A stretch of 64,000 bases of DNA, from assembly GCF_033568475.1 (NCBI RefSeq), contig NW_027331831.1:9176001-9240000 (forward strand), in the 5' to 3' direction. Every line of letters begins with the position of its first letter. Positions within the stretch are counted from its first letter, which is position 1. The stretch is from Henckelia pumila (lineage: Eukaryota; Streptophyta; Magnoliopsida; Lamiales; Gesneriaceae). The translations under genes were made by a program, and so were the position numbers. The notes beneath the pieces are model-generated. The model did no database searches. It had not been told where the DNA came from and saw only the letters and a list, made by a program, of their open reading frames with translations. Below are positions 33,143-45,700 of this stretch, piece after piece.

Positions 33143-34826
33143 GGGATAATTCCCAATTTGGTCCCTCATTTTAGACCGCTTTCCTGATTTGGTCCTCTGT
33201 TCCTACATCGACCCAATTTAGTCCCTCGGTTTTCGTTGTTTTTCCGCAATTGGTCCATCCGTTTAATTAAACGTCAAAACGAACGGAATGACTTGCTAAG
33301 CCGAGGGACTAAATTGGGTCGATGTAAGAACGAAGGACCAAATCAGGAATGAGGTCTAAAATGAGGGACCAATTGGGAATTATCCCCCCATTATAACATT
33401 ACTTTTGACTAAATGATTTTTTTATCCGTTATATTTATAAAAATATTGTTTACCTAAATAAAAATATTTTATAAGAATTCAACACATACCATATTAATAT
33501 TATTTTTTAAAATTTAAACACATAATAAAAAGTCTCGTTTATATAAAATTAAAATGTGAACGTTTAATTTTAAAAATTTAAAGTATACTTAGTAAAAATA
33601 AATAAATATTTGTTAACAAAAATCAAAATTTTATAAAATAAATATTAATGATGACAATATGTTTAAATATACATTTTTTTCAAACATAAAATATTTTTTG
33701 AATGAACTCATATAGGTTTGTTAATATAATTGAAAAACCTTCATAAATCCAAACAAATTAAAATAAGTCAACAATTGATATAACAACTTTGTAATTAAAA
33801 AATAAAATGTATAATAAATAAAATAAAAAAAATAAAAAATATTTTTATTTATGTTAAGCAATATTTTTATAAATATTTATATAACTGATCAAACAAATTT
33901 CATTTAATGACTCTACTTTTTTTATATTCGTCTTCTTAATAATTTTTAAAATGGAAATCAAAATCGAAATTTAAAATAAATTTATCAATTTTGAGATAAA
34001 AAAATTTGCAAAAATATTTTTATAAACTTATAATTTATTTATTATAAATGTGAAATTTTGTTTCTCAAAATTGATAAATTTTAATTTTAAATTTCGTTTT
34101 TGATGTCCATCAAAAAAATTATTAAGGAGACGAAAATAAAAAAGTAAAGTCATTAAATAAAATTTTTTTGATCGGTTGTATTTATAAAAATATTGGTTAA
34201 TATAAATAAAAATATCTTTTTATTATTTTTTATGAAGGTTTTTCAATTATATTAACAAACCTAGATGAGTTCATTCCGAAAATATTTTATGTTTGAAAAA
34301 AATGTATATTTAAAACATATTGTCATCATTAATATTTATTTTGTAAAATTTTGATTTTTGTTAAAAAATATTTATTTATTTTATACTTTAAATTTTTAAA
34401 ATTAAACTTTCACATTTAATATATATAAACGAGAATTTTTATTATGTATTTAAATTTTAAAAAATAATATTAATATGGCTTGTGTTGAATTCTTATAAAA
34501 TATTTTTATTTAGGTAAACAATATTTTTGTAAATATAACTGATAAAAAAATCATTTAGTCAAAAGTAATGCTAGAATGGAGGGATAATTCTCAATTTGGT
34601 TCCTCATTTTAGACCACATTCCTGATTTGGTCCTCCGTTCTTACATCGATCCAATTTAGTCCCACGGCTTAGCAGGTCATTCCGTTCGTTTTGACGTTTA
34701 ATTAAACGGATGGACCAATTGTGAAAAAAACGACAAAAATCGAGGGACTAAATTGGGTCGATGTAAGAACGGAGGACCAAATCAGGAACGAGGTCTAAAA
34801 TGAGGGACCAAATTGGGAATTATCCC
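33143..34826. mobile_element. Giant foldback element, 1.68 kb near-perfect palindrome
   Basis: Arms of roughly 830 bp (33143-33975 and about 33995-34826) are inverted copies along their whole length. The outer 245 bp of each arm (33143-33388 and 34580-34826) is itself a foldback with GGGATAATTCCCAATTTGG at one side and its inverse at the other. The inner parts pair through long A/T-rich DNA with matching words such as AACACATACCATATTAATAT and ATATTAATATGGCTTGTGTT. Flanks ATATAATTT (33134-33142) and ATATAATTC (34827-34835) form a 9-bp duplication with one mismatch, typical of Mutator-like elements. No transposase is present. Confidence 0.85.
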
Positions 34827-34999
34827 ATATAATTCTTAATTTAAATAACGGGACTTTGACTAGTGTCATGGATGGATATAATCACGTGAAACAAATCAAA
34901 TATTTAATTAGATGCCACGACGTGTGATATATAAAAAAGAAAATAAATTTGATATTCAAGCTTGAGTATAAATTAGTTCGCTTCATTTATCAATTATCA

Positions 35000-35275
35000 C
35001 TAGTATTCTCGTATACGCATTTGTAAAGTTCATTTAAAAAAAAAAACAAATTAAAAAAGAAAATTTTGATTGTAAAATTTAAAAAATACAAAAAAATATA
35101 ATGTTTTTGTAAATAAATAATTATTAAAACGCAACAATACATTAATTATACAAGTAGGTGGCATTTTCGTAAATAATAAATACTAAAGGTCACAAATTTC
35201 ACAAATTTAATGTCATTTTGATAAATAAGAAAAAATATAATGGTTAAAAAAGATAAGATAATATAAAATGACTAT
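35000..35275 (-). mobile_element. Candidate Helitron-like 3' end
   Basis: On the minus strand the sequence ends GCGTATACGAGAATA-CTAG and is followed by T, the CTRR-type end of Helitrons. The 5' end could not be found, so the right boundary is approximate. Confidence 0.35.
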
Positions 35276-35409
35276 TTTGCGTAATAATTTTGATATAATT
35301 ATGAATTAAATTAAGATCTAATCGTAATTTATCTCAAATTTTACTAATTAATTGAAATTTAATTAATTAAATAATATCTATAATAAGATATTGTGCCTTG
35401 GTATTTTAC

Positions 35410-35578
35410 GGATTATTCTATGCTACACCTAGAGTACTTCTCCCCCATGATGTGGTCAAATATCAACCATTGGATCATCAACACATATGTCAGTTTTCAT
35501 AAAAATATAGTGGTCCCACGTGATCTAATGGTATTGAAATAGGGAGAGAAACACTCCCGGTGTAGCATAGACTAACCC
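35410..35578. mobile_element. MULE-type MITE, 169 bp
   Basis: The ends GGATTATTCTATGCTACACC and the inverse of GGGTTAGTCTATGCTACACC pair over about 35 bp, continuing through TTCTCCC. Flanks GTATTTTAC (35401-35409) and ATATTTTAC (35579-35587) are a 9-bp duplication with one mismatch, as for Mutator-like elements. Non-coding. Confidence 0.8.
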
Positions 35579-35589
35579 ATATTTTACAC

Positions 35590-36350
35590 TGCACTTTGAA
35601 TCAACAAGTGTACAAGTTTTTTCTCTACCCAATTAGCTAAACGCAATAATACAGTGTATGTTTAATTTTTTATTTTTTAAAAAATAAATCCTCAGAATCC
35701 CAATTGGAAAGTGATCTAAGATTCAAACTAAATATTATGTTTGCACATAATTAAACTAATGTTATAGTCAAGAAAGGATGGCAGAAGTAAGCAAAAAAAA
35801 AAAAAAACTTGTGTGTTTCATGTACCTTAATTAAATTCTATTTTGTAAAAGTAGTCCACAGTTCGTTTTGAATATTTTCATAGTACATTGCGATTTGCGA
35901 ATAAGACAAGATCAAACATTGTATAATGAATTTATTGACTTCAATACTCATAATCTATTTTTCAGAATACATTTGTTGTCCTCTTGAGACTATATATTAT
36001 TTATTTAATTATTTTTTATTAATTGGCACTAACGCATTGTTTCTATGAAAAAAAATTCAATTTTGAATCCGTATATTTTCTCATTAGTTGATCAAATAAA
36101 ATATGAAATAATTATTGCATTCATTATATAATTAGATTACAACTAACAAAATATTAATAATAGAAAAATTAATGCATAAAAAATATGAAATACATTAAAT
36201 ATTTTAAAAATTCATTTTTTAAAAATATAATAATAATCATAACAAAATCAAAGTATACGCGTATCAATATAAAAAAAAATGTGCTTAGAACGAACCAACT
36301 AATGTATATCGAATGCTAGAAAAAAGAAAAAAATTATAGGGAATATATAT
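35590..36350. other. Gene-free AT-rich DNA
   Basis: No gene or repeat boundary is visible. Confidence 0.45.
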
Positions 36351-36353
36351 ATA

Positions 36354-36561
36354 GGGGTGAGAAAATATATCGAAAATTTCGGTATACCGCATTTATTGTA
36401 CCGCAATATACTGTTTAAATCAGTATACCAAAAATTTTGGTATACCGGCATTTCGGTATACCGAAATATCGGTACGGTATCGGTATCTATTTTTTTGATA
36501 TCGAAATTTTGGTACGGTATGCGATATCATTTGGTAAAGTTGGTACACCGTACTGAACCCC
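36354..36561. mobile_element. hAT-like MITE rich in CGGTATACCG words
   Basis: Starts GGGGTGAGAAAATATATCG and ends GTACTGAACCCC. Several GGTATACCG palindromes lie inside. Flanking A/T repeats near ATATATAT make the 8-bp duplication uncertain. It is related in style to the element at 58886-59106. A reading frame across it has no support. Confidence 0.6.
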
Positions 36562-36843
36562 AAATATATATCCGAAGTTGGAGGACGAGAAAATATTTGT
36601 TGGAAATCAAAAAATGTGAAAATATGAAATACAGAGATGGTAAGACTTAAGAGAAATAATGGGAAATCAACGTAAAAATTTTATTACGTATCTTGATTTA
36701 AGGATTTTATTGTGTATTTTGATTTTTGATTTGAGGTTTTTCTTTTATTGTTATTATCTCTTACTTTATATTTTATTAATTTATTTTTAAATAATTTAAA
36801 GCAAATGAAAACAAATAAAGATAATAAAAATATATATATATAT

Positions 36844-37025
36844 TCTATTATATTAAGCACACCAAATTGGTACGATGACGTGATTTTTTTGCTTTTTTTT
36901 AATTTTTTTACAATTATTTAGTATTTTTTTAAATAATTATTTAATAAAAAAACGAATTGTACACGCACGCAATGCATGTACGCAAGAACACACGGTATAA
37001 ACACGTACCATGTACTCGGTACTAG
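36844..37025 (+). mobile_element. Small non-autonomous Helitron
   Basis: Begins TCTATTATATTAAG, contains CACACCAAATTGGTAC, and ends with a hairpin GTACC-ATGTACTC-GGTAC directly before CTAG followed by T. The 5' half is the inverse homologue of the element at 55126-55332. The base before TC is T and not the expected A, so the 5' border is slightly uncertain. Confidence 0.6.
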
Positions 37026-37574
37026 TATATATAAAAAATTGAAACAACAACTAACGGCATAGATTTGCTTGTGCACCACCGTACCACCACCAATCCCACT
37101 TTTTCTTAGAGAGTTAGGGGAAGGCGACCGCACCCAGCCGTCGACCTTGGCTCCGTCTCTGGTGTCGACACACCGATAACATATACAACATCACATCAAC
37201 ACCAACACCAACACAAGATTGGTTGCCACATTTCATTCGATCAAGCTGATTGTGTTCGTTATATTCATTGTCACTGTGTTGGGAGTTGGGATACAAAAAT
37301 TGTGATGGTAAACGGGAAAACGAAAATCAAAATCAATTAATATACCTTCCCCAAGTTTTAATCATATAAAGTGAATTATATAGCAAATGAAAAAGTAACA
37401 ACTATCAAATCAATGCCCCTAGCTTTTCCTGCGTCTATATATATAATTTTTTTCCCCTTAAAAATCAACTAAAGAGAACATGATCAGTATGCTCATTCAG
37501 CTCCACCTTCGAATGCTCACTCGCAAAACATGAGAAGAAGAAAAAGAAACACAAGGATAAAGGGAGAAACAGAA

Positions 37575-40500
37575 TCAAAGAAGTGGTTCGGAGAGTTCCA
37601 TTTCATTCGCAGATTCTTGATGCGTTTCAGGGCGATGTGAGCCTACAATATTTAAACCAAGCCATTGCCATGGCCAGCAGATGTATCGAGGTCTGCTTAG
37701 GCCGGTTATTGGGTTACCCCGTGCATCGAGTTCGTCCAATTGACGTGTGAGCTCTTCCACTCGATCCCTCAGCCTGGACGTCCTCGTATCTGCCAACTTC
37801 AACGACTTCTCCGCAGCATCTCTTGCTACCATGGCAGCTTCTGCGGTTTCTTCTTTGAATTTGAGTTTCTTCTCTGACTCGGTTAAGGCCTGCCTTGCCT
37901 CCTCTAGTTCTTGACGCACTGCTGCCAACTACAGAACCATGAAAAACTAGCTTGAATTGACGCAATAACATGAGAATATATATGCATATTTATTATCTTT
38001 TCACGATCCCAAAATCGAGGAATTCTAATTTCTAATCTCTTAGATCGAACAACACCATAATTCAGACAATTTCCTCATTGTGGCCTAGCTACAAAAGCTA
38101 GTACGAGCTATCATTGCCCTCTTAACAATTCCTATCGAATTATTGCTTCATCTTATAGCATCTAATAATGATCAAATACACGACGACCTTGGCAACCACT
38201 GACGAGTGGATATATGCCATTCTACAAAAAGTTATAATTGGTAGCAACGATACAATTCAAATATTTTATATCGTATACGACTAAGCGCCGCATTTTATTG
38301 CATAAGAAACAGAACACGTGAAAGGAATGAAATAAGGAGATAGACAAATTCCAATTCAGATTGTAAAAAATATTTTTGCTCTTAAGAATTCAAGAAGAAA
38401 ATTTTGGCCATCAAAGAGAATAATACAATTCTTTTCACAATTTAATTTTTCTTTAGATGTTCAAACACACGGTAAACTAAAACGATTAAAAATTAACACA
38501 GATTAACTTCTTCTAACTCATCATTCATCCTCAAGAATACCTGAGCGACGTACTCCTGTTCCACTGCTCGACCGGCAGCAGCTTCTTGCTGTGCTGCCAC
38601 TTTCCACCGCATGATTTCTTCTTCTGCAGATGCAATATCCATCATAAGCCCTTCAACCTAGGCATACCAAGCAGCAGAACGAGTATCAAACTATGCATTT
38701 TCAGAGTGTTGTTAAAAATTAAGTAGGATGTAAAAACTTTGATTTCTAGAGGTTGATGTCATTAAGGATATAGAACCTGTGACCTACATTTTCATTTGCC
38801 ACTCGCTCCTTCTCTTCCAGTTCTTCCACATGATGTCTCCATTGATTGAGTTCCTTGGCTTGAGCATCTACATGCTCCTTGTATAAACTTGACTCTTTCC
38901 TTAATCCAGCAACATTGGCACACAATACTAACGGTCAGGAAAGGGTTTAACACTTTTACAATATCAGTCTCAAATTTATTGATACAATGCATAGCTCATT
39001 TTACCAAAAAAAGCAACTTTGTTTGTATGTCCTTGCAGCAAAAACTGTACACAGTTGTGTTCACTAAATTCAGTTATTTTCATTCAGCTTATCTTTAATG
39101 CGCAACCAGCAAGTCAGAGTTTTGGACTTCCTAAGATCAATGAAGACCACATGCATTATAAATTTCAGCTTATCTTTAATGCGCAACCAGCAAGTCAGAG
39201 TTTTGGAGTTCCTAAGATCAATGAAGACCACATGCATTATAAATTTATATGCTAGTTGAAATCTTGAATCCTTGGAAGAAGTAGGAAAATGTTACTAGCC
39301 CTTGTTCCATTGGCCAACATATTGCTCATTAAAATCCAAATAACTGTCATGTTGGACCACTAGCATATTGTGTCAATATTTTGATCATATCATAGCAAAT
39401 TGAAACTTCGGTGGACAGTCCTGTTATATTTACACATGCAGAAAAAAAAAGATGGCATTGACACTGTAAAATTTTGGCACAAAGGTACCTTAGTTCCTCC
39501 ACAGAATGCTTTAGCTCGATAATCTCAAGCTGTGACTGCTTAATGATATTCTCCAGCGCACTGGCCTGCGCGTAGAATAATGATTAACAGCTGGAAAAGA
39601 AAAGCAGGAAGAAAACGAAAGTTAATGCTAAAAATTACGAGTACCAGAGCATATACTTCATCTTCCTCTGACTCGCCAGTACCCAATTTTTCTTTAGAAG
39701 GCTGAAATTTGCTGAACTTATAATCTATACCGGCCTCTTTTAAACCGTTTTCTGCAACTTTAAACAGTTGGTTTGTTTTAGATGACAAGTCAGCTGAACT
39801 TCGCTTCGACAATGTACTTCTTAATAAAGACCCAATTTGTTCTTTCTCATTTACTAATTGTGTAATAGTTTCACTCAGACTTTTCGCTTCACGAGTCTTA
39901 TCCTCTATTGAATCCCTTGTTTTCTCAACAACAATTTTACTCAACTCATATATGGACTCCATTCCAGCTAAAGACGCTCTAATATTTTCCTCATTTGACT
40001 CTTGAGCAAGGAATAAGGACTCAGACAATTCTGACGATTTCTTAGCATCAACAATTTTCATAGCTTTACACATTTCCTCGTGGATACTGGACACAAAATT
40101 CAATTGATCAATCAACAACGGCCTTTGTGTCTCCATTTTCGATTCATACTCGCTCACCAATAATCTCAATCTTGACAGCTCACTCTCAATTGTGTCATGC
40201 TTCTCAAAAAATTCTTTTTCCAATTCAGCCGTTTTCCCATTTTTCTCATCTATTGACTGTTTCAAATTCTCAATTTCCTCACTTTTCTTTGCCATTTCCT
40301 CTCTCAACCCACCAATTGTTGCCTCAAGCTGTGAAACTTCGATGGCAATCTCATAATTCCTATGGTCGACCAATTCCCGAGCCTCATTTCTTGCTTTGAC
40401 ACTTGATTCAATCTGTTTTACAAGCTCCTCCACGATATCATTCGTCCTCTTAATTACACTATATGCCACAGCTGGCAATCCAGAATACTTATTAGACTTT

Positions 40501-41006
40501 GGCAACCCATTCCCTCCAAAATCTTTATAACTACTCACTTTCCTTGATATCTTCTCCGTCCCACTGACAAGCATAGACGACCCCGTTTCCATTTCTACCC
40601 TTGTCGCCTCCCTCGCCTTCTCTACTTCCTCTAGCTGCTTCAAAACCTCATCTTTCTGTCTCAATGCCTCCTCTTTCAGCTTAATTTCTTCTTTCAACTC
40701 CTTGCTAACACTATCCAATTTCCTCAAAGCTTCCTCCTTCCCATTCACTGCCTCATCACGCTGCCGCGAGCACTCATCTCGTTTCTTGATGGCCTCGTGG
40801 CACAACACCTTAAGCCGATTAAATGAAACTTGGATATCATTTTTCGAATTCTCAGCCGCCTCACGAGCTATTCTCTCACGATCAAGCTCTGCAAGAATTT
40901 CCCGGAACTTCTCCACAGATACACTTTCTGGTGTCTTAATTTCAATATGCACCGGATCATCTTCCTCAACATCGCTCAATACATCGTTCTCCTCGGCACT
41001 CGACAT
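37575..41006 (-). CDS. Coiled-coil protein (At3g49055-like), five exons, frame broken in exon 4
   Basis: Exons on the minus strand: 41006-39645, 39565-39489, 38899-38788, 38658-38541, 37928-37575. About 673 residues are expected. The N-terminus is acidic (MSSAEENDVLSDVEEDDP), then nearly the whole length is coiled coil (EKFREILAELDRERIAREAA, RQKDEVLKQLEEVEKAREAT, EEARQALTESEKKLKFKEET). The end is NEMELSEPLL. It resembles the plant proteins annotated uncharacterized At3g49055, as remembered. Exon 4 should read VEGLMMDIASAEEEIMRWKV, but three C at 38639-38641 (two expected) shift the frame after residue six. The exon is 118 nt where phase requires 117. All other junctions fit. This is either a sequence error or a disabled gene. 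No enzyme domain is present, and a scaffold role is a guess. The exon 3 acceptor (GGATTAAG) is weak. Confidence 0.75.
39085..39246. repeat. Tandem 81-bp duplication in an intron
   Basis: Two copies (39085-39165 and 39166-39246), each starting CAGCTTATCTTTAATGCGCA and differing by one base, lie in the second intron of the coiled-coil gene. The near identity shows a recent event. Confidence 0.92.
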
Positions 41007-41009
41007 CGT

Positions 41010-42720
41010 TCAATACCAAGAAAAACAATATATACAATAATTCACAGAAATAGCAAGCACCCACTACAAAAGATCCATCATTTCACTCCAAACACAGAAT
41101 CAAAACAAAAATAGCGACAACAAAGATCGGGATATTGCGAGGGCCTAGGGTAGAGTAACCCAAAAAAAATCGGAAAATAAGAATTAATACCCACGAGAAG
41201 AATTGGGATTGATTGACTTAGTATGCAGACAAGGAAGATGATGATTGAAGGTCTAGAAGTAAACGTTTGAGCATGAAATCGTACCCGGCAAAATCTCTGG
41301 AGTCCAGTGGAAGAGGGGGAAAAATAATTCCAGAAAGAACAAAGAAGGAACCGATTAGTCTCATAATCCTTCCTTTGATATAAAATATAATATTTTATTT
41401 AATTCCGAACAGGTAATCCATATTATTTCCCTTTATCATATATTATGTTATATTTATAAATAAATAATATTATGTGTTATAATTACTTATCAATATGAAT
41501 CATAATACTTGGTCGCACAAAATTTTCTTTCCCAGATTACCTCTTCGACTGTTAGAAACAATAACATTATTTTTAAAACAAAATTGAACTATAACAAGAT
41601 TGAAATTCAAATATAGATTGTAAATTAAAAATGTTACTCTAATATTGTATTTAGATTGATGGATTTGAAATTCAAACACTAACCTAATATCATTATATTT
41701 CACGTGTAAAATTATATTTACTTTGACAACGAGTGATAATTTTACAATTGCTTTTTTTGTAATATCAAAAATGTTAAATCTCGTTTTTTTTTAAAAAATT
41801 TATTTGTAGCATAACACATATATTTATTTCTTTCGGAAAATATGATAGACGAGAATCGGAATCTATAAAACTAGGAATTGGAGATCGAGTTAGCCCGATC
41901 GACCCTCCATGGATTCACCTATATAAGCCGTTGCTAGTCTCTGTTCGAATGTGTGGAATTGGACCAACAAACCAAGAAAGAAAGGAATGGGATGAACTCG
42001 AATGTCGATAGAATAGGATTTTTGTGTGATACATACTAAAATTTACTATTTACTAACCTACAATAAAGATTCAACAAGATATATATAAAAATATAATCTA
42101 GTAAACATGAATATAGTTCGAATGGGAGGTCTAAATCAGGAATGTGTAGTTAATATTTCATGATCCATGGATTACTCTTTCCTGGTTAGATTATGAAAAT
42201 TTATTTCAAAATACATGAAAAGAAAACATAAAAATGTTTCTTCAAAAAAAAAAAAAAAACATAAAAATGTTCAATAAATATTTCTAAATATTTCTGTGTG
42301 AGGGATCGACCAAATTTATATCCAAAGTGAAAAACAATATTTTTTACATAAAAAAATAATATTTTCTACATAAAAAAATAATATTTTCATAAGTCGTGTC
42401 AAATAAAAAATCGTCTCACAAAATCAACATGTAAAACAGTGTCATAGGAATATATATTAGCTTATGATAATTGATAAGAATGTCTTACCTTGTAACTTAA
42501 ATGATCCATGTTTTGTTTTTATCTTATAATAGCTAATGAACTAGTTGATAACAAATAGAATAAGATAATTGCTTTCGAAAATGACTACCACATTTAAATA
42601 ACTCGTTTAACGAACTTACACCACTAATATATATATAAAAAAAACAACAACATGGAGTTTAATTACACATTCAATGCCCTCCCAAAAGTCTTGATCCCAA
42701 AGAACAAAAAACAAACACAA
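41010..42720. promoter_or_regulatory. Leader of the coiled-coil gene and intergenic DNA
   Basis: The first 300 bp hold the promoter and leader of the minus-strand coiled-coil gene. The stretch 42293-42434 carries a short diverged repeat with GTGTGAGGGATCGACC and CGTCTCACAAAATC, related to DNA at 49966-50118 and 55838-55994. No further gene is visible. The promoter of the GH5 gene should lie near 42500-42700. Confidence 0.4.
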
Positions 42721-42722
42721 GG

Positions 42723-45700
42723 ATGTTTTTCCATCTCTGTTTCCATATTTTGGTCACTCAACTTTTCTTGTTATCCACCGGAGATCTCGTGGCGGCACAG
42801 CCACTCTCCACAGACTCGCGGTGGGTGGTGGATGAATCCGGCCATCGCGTGAAACTCGCCTGCGTTAATTGGCCATCGCATCTAGAAGCGGCGGTGGCGG
42901 AAGGGCTGAGCAAGAAGCCAGTGGATGTCATTTCTAAAGAGATAATTGACATGGGATTCAACTGTGTGAGGCTAACATGGCCACTCTTCTTGTTCACCGA
43001 TGACACATTGGCTTCTACTAGTGTGAGACAATCTTTCAAGAATCTTGGGTTAATGGGAACCATCTCAGGTTTTCAGAAGAATAATCCAACCATCATTGAT
43101 CTTACTCTCATCCTTGCCTATCAGGTTAGTCAATATACATACATGATCAACATAACATTCAACAAATGACAATATAAAACTCGTGTTCTTAGGATTACGA
43201 TTATAATTGTGATGCTCGATTTCGTTTGTTGATCCACATCTTCAAAAACGTCGACTGAGTCGACATGAGTTTGATCTTGGTGCAGAGGTATATGGATTGT
43301 ATGGTTCAAATGAATTCAAAGTATCTAAAGTATAAATATTAATCTTGACTGGTTCAAGATGTAATTAAAGGATGGTGACCCATAACAATGACAAATGAGC
43401 AAATGCCGTTCAATTAGAGTTATTATGATGTGGAAAAATTCTTCCTCAACTAGTTGACTTGTGTTATGGATTTATGGTGTGTTTGGAAATAATATTTTTT
43501 AAAAAATAAATAATAATAACATCATATTTGTGATCAATCACATATATTTTAAATCTTTTGGTTACTATTTTAAACTTTAAACTTATATATAAAGACCCTA
43601 AACCCTTTTTACAGCCGCAAATTATTTGATTTGAACGCAATTCGGAGGATATTTTTCTCATGCACTCGTGATTAATAGGTCCTGCTATATTATTATTATT
43701 ATTATCATTATTATAATAAGAGGAGCCTAGGGCAACTTTTTTTTTTTTTTTTTTTTGACGGGAGCCTAGAGTAACTAATATAGGGTGATGGTATAATTTT
43801 TTATAAACTTAAAATACACTTATAAAATTACAAAAACACTGCATCATAATTTAATAAAAAAAAATTTCATTAAAAACCTATTATGATTAATTTTTGTTTT
43901 ATCTATAACTAACATATCTAACAAAATATTTTTTCATCTTTATTTCCACTTTTGAATTTTTAAATGATCGTGTCTTATTTAACATGAAAAAATTATTTCA
44001 AAAATTATTTTTAAAATTTCTATTTGATATCATGTCTAGGAGTTTTACAAAAATATAATATGTTGAGATTTTTAATCTTCAATATTTAACATCATTTATA
44101 TGAAAATACTATAAAAATATAAATAGGCTGAGTTTATGTCATATATAACATCTATTTATTATATCACACACTCACACATGCGTGTGCCTCATCTACCAGT
44201 TATTATTATTGATTTGAAACCACGACCATTGTCAACCATCTTATCCAAATAAATCTTATTGCACTATTGGGCCAAACTATAAATAAACTCATCTAAGAAA
44301 GTGTTGATAAAGGAGTCGAATCTCTGACCATTGATCAAGTTCACATACTCCACCAACTCGAACACCTCTTTCGAGACGTCCATATATAATATTATTACAT
44401 TTAAATGAGCTGATGTGAAAACTCGACGTATTTTAGGCGGTGGTGGCTAGTCTCACGAAGAACAACGTGATGATTGTGTTGGACAACCACACGAGCAAGC
44501 CCGGATGGTGTTGCAGCAAGCTTGACGGCAATGGATTCTTCGGAGACACGTATTTTGACCCGGACGTGTGGATCAAGGGCCTAACCAAAGTTGCCACCAT
44601 TTTCAATGGCACCAAGAATGTGGTTGCAATGAGCTTGAGGAATGAACTCAGAGGCCCTAAACAGAATGTCAATGATTGGTACAGGTGTGTATACCTATTA
44701 TACAAATACAAGTTTGAAAAATAATAGCAACCAGGTGGATTTAATTAGTAATGTCCCAACTACTAAATCTAACATTAGAATATGTTCCATCCAAACAACA
44801 CAACTTGTCAGAATATGGTTAACAAGATATTCCTCATCACACAACTTTGTATGCTTAATTTATCGTCATTATATTATTCATTCTTCATCATCTCATTCAT
44901 GAGTCAACCGGTGTGTTAGGCTAAGGAACTCAATAGCTAGAACGAGAATAGTTCCATTCGAATTGAAGATTGAAAACCAAACCATCGTAGAAACTTGTAA
45001 CTAAAACTAATTTTCAGACTGTTTACTTGTCTTAGATAACAAAAGCTCTACTCATGTCATTATAATCGAATAGGTACATGCAGAAAGGAGCAGAAGCAGT
45101 GCACGCAGCAAACCCAAATGTTGTAATCATTTTATCAGGGTTGAAATTTGACAGAGATCTTTCTTTTCTCAATAAGAAACCAGTGAGCTTAAGTTTCACC
45201 AACAAGATTGTATTTGAGCTTCATTGGTATGGTTTCTCAGACGGCACCGCATGGCAAACGGGAAACCCGAATCAATTTTGCGGGCGAATAGTAAATGACA
45301 TTAAGAGAAAGGCATGTTTCTTGTTAGAGCAAGGGTATCCGTTGTTTTTGAGTGAGTTTGGGGTGGACATGAGGGGAACTAACGTCAATGACAACAGGTA
45401 CTTGAATTGCTTTTTGGGGTGGGCAGCTGAATTAGATGTGGATTGGGCATTGTGGGCACTTACTGGGAGCTATTATCTGAGAGAAGGAGTAGTTGGATTT
45501 GATGAAACTTATGGAATATATGATTGGGATTGGAACGAAGTAAGAAACATAAGTTTGCTTCAAAAGATATCTGCTCTTCAGTATCCTTTTAGAGGTACAA
45601 GTTTCTTGACTTCTTAGTTTGTCAAGGATTGGAGAAGTATTAACATATAGTTGTGCCATGGGTATCGACTAATCTAACCGCTTGTTGAGCTTTTTGAATT

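Noticed and set aside
36357-36650. 97-codon open frame on the plus strand
   Set aside because: It is mostly translation of the GGTATACC-rich MITE at 36354-36561.
37114-37296. 60-codon frame at the 3' side of the coiled-coil gene
   Set aside because: No recognisable motif and no plausible start context or splice link. Probably chance.
38792-38992. 66-codon minus-strand frame covering exon 3 of the coiled-coil gene
   Set aside because: Its frame differs from that of the coiled coil. The GGATTAAG acceptor and phase rules select the other frame.
39090-39246. CRISPR-like direct repeats
   Set aside because: There are only two units without spacers, in a plant intron. This is a tandem duplication.
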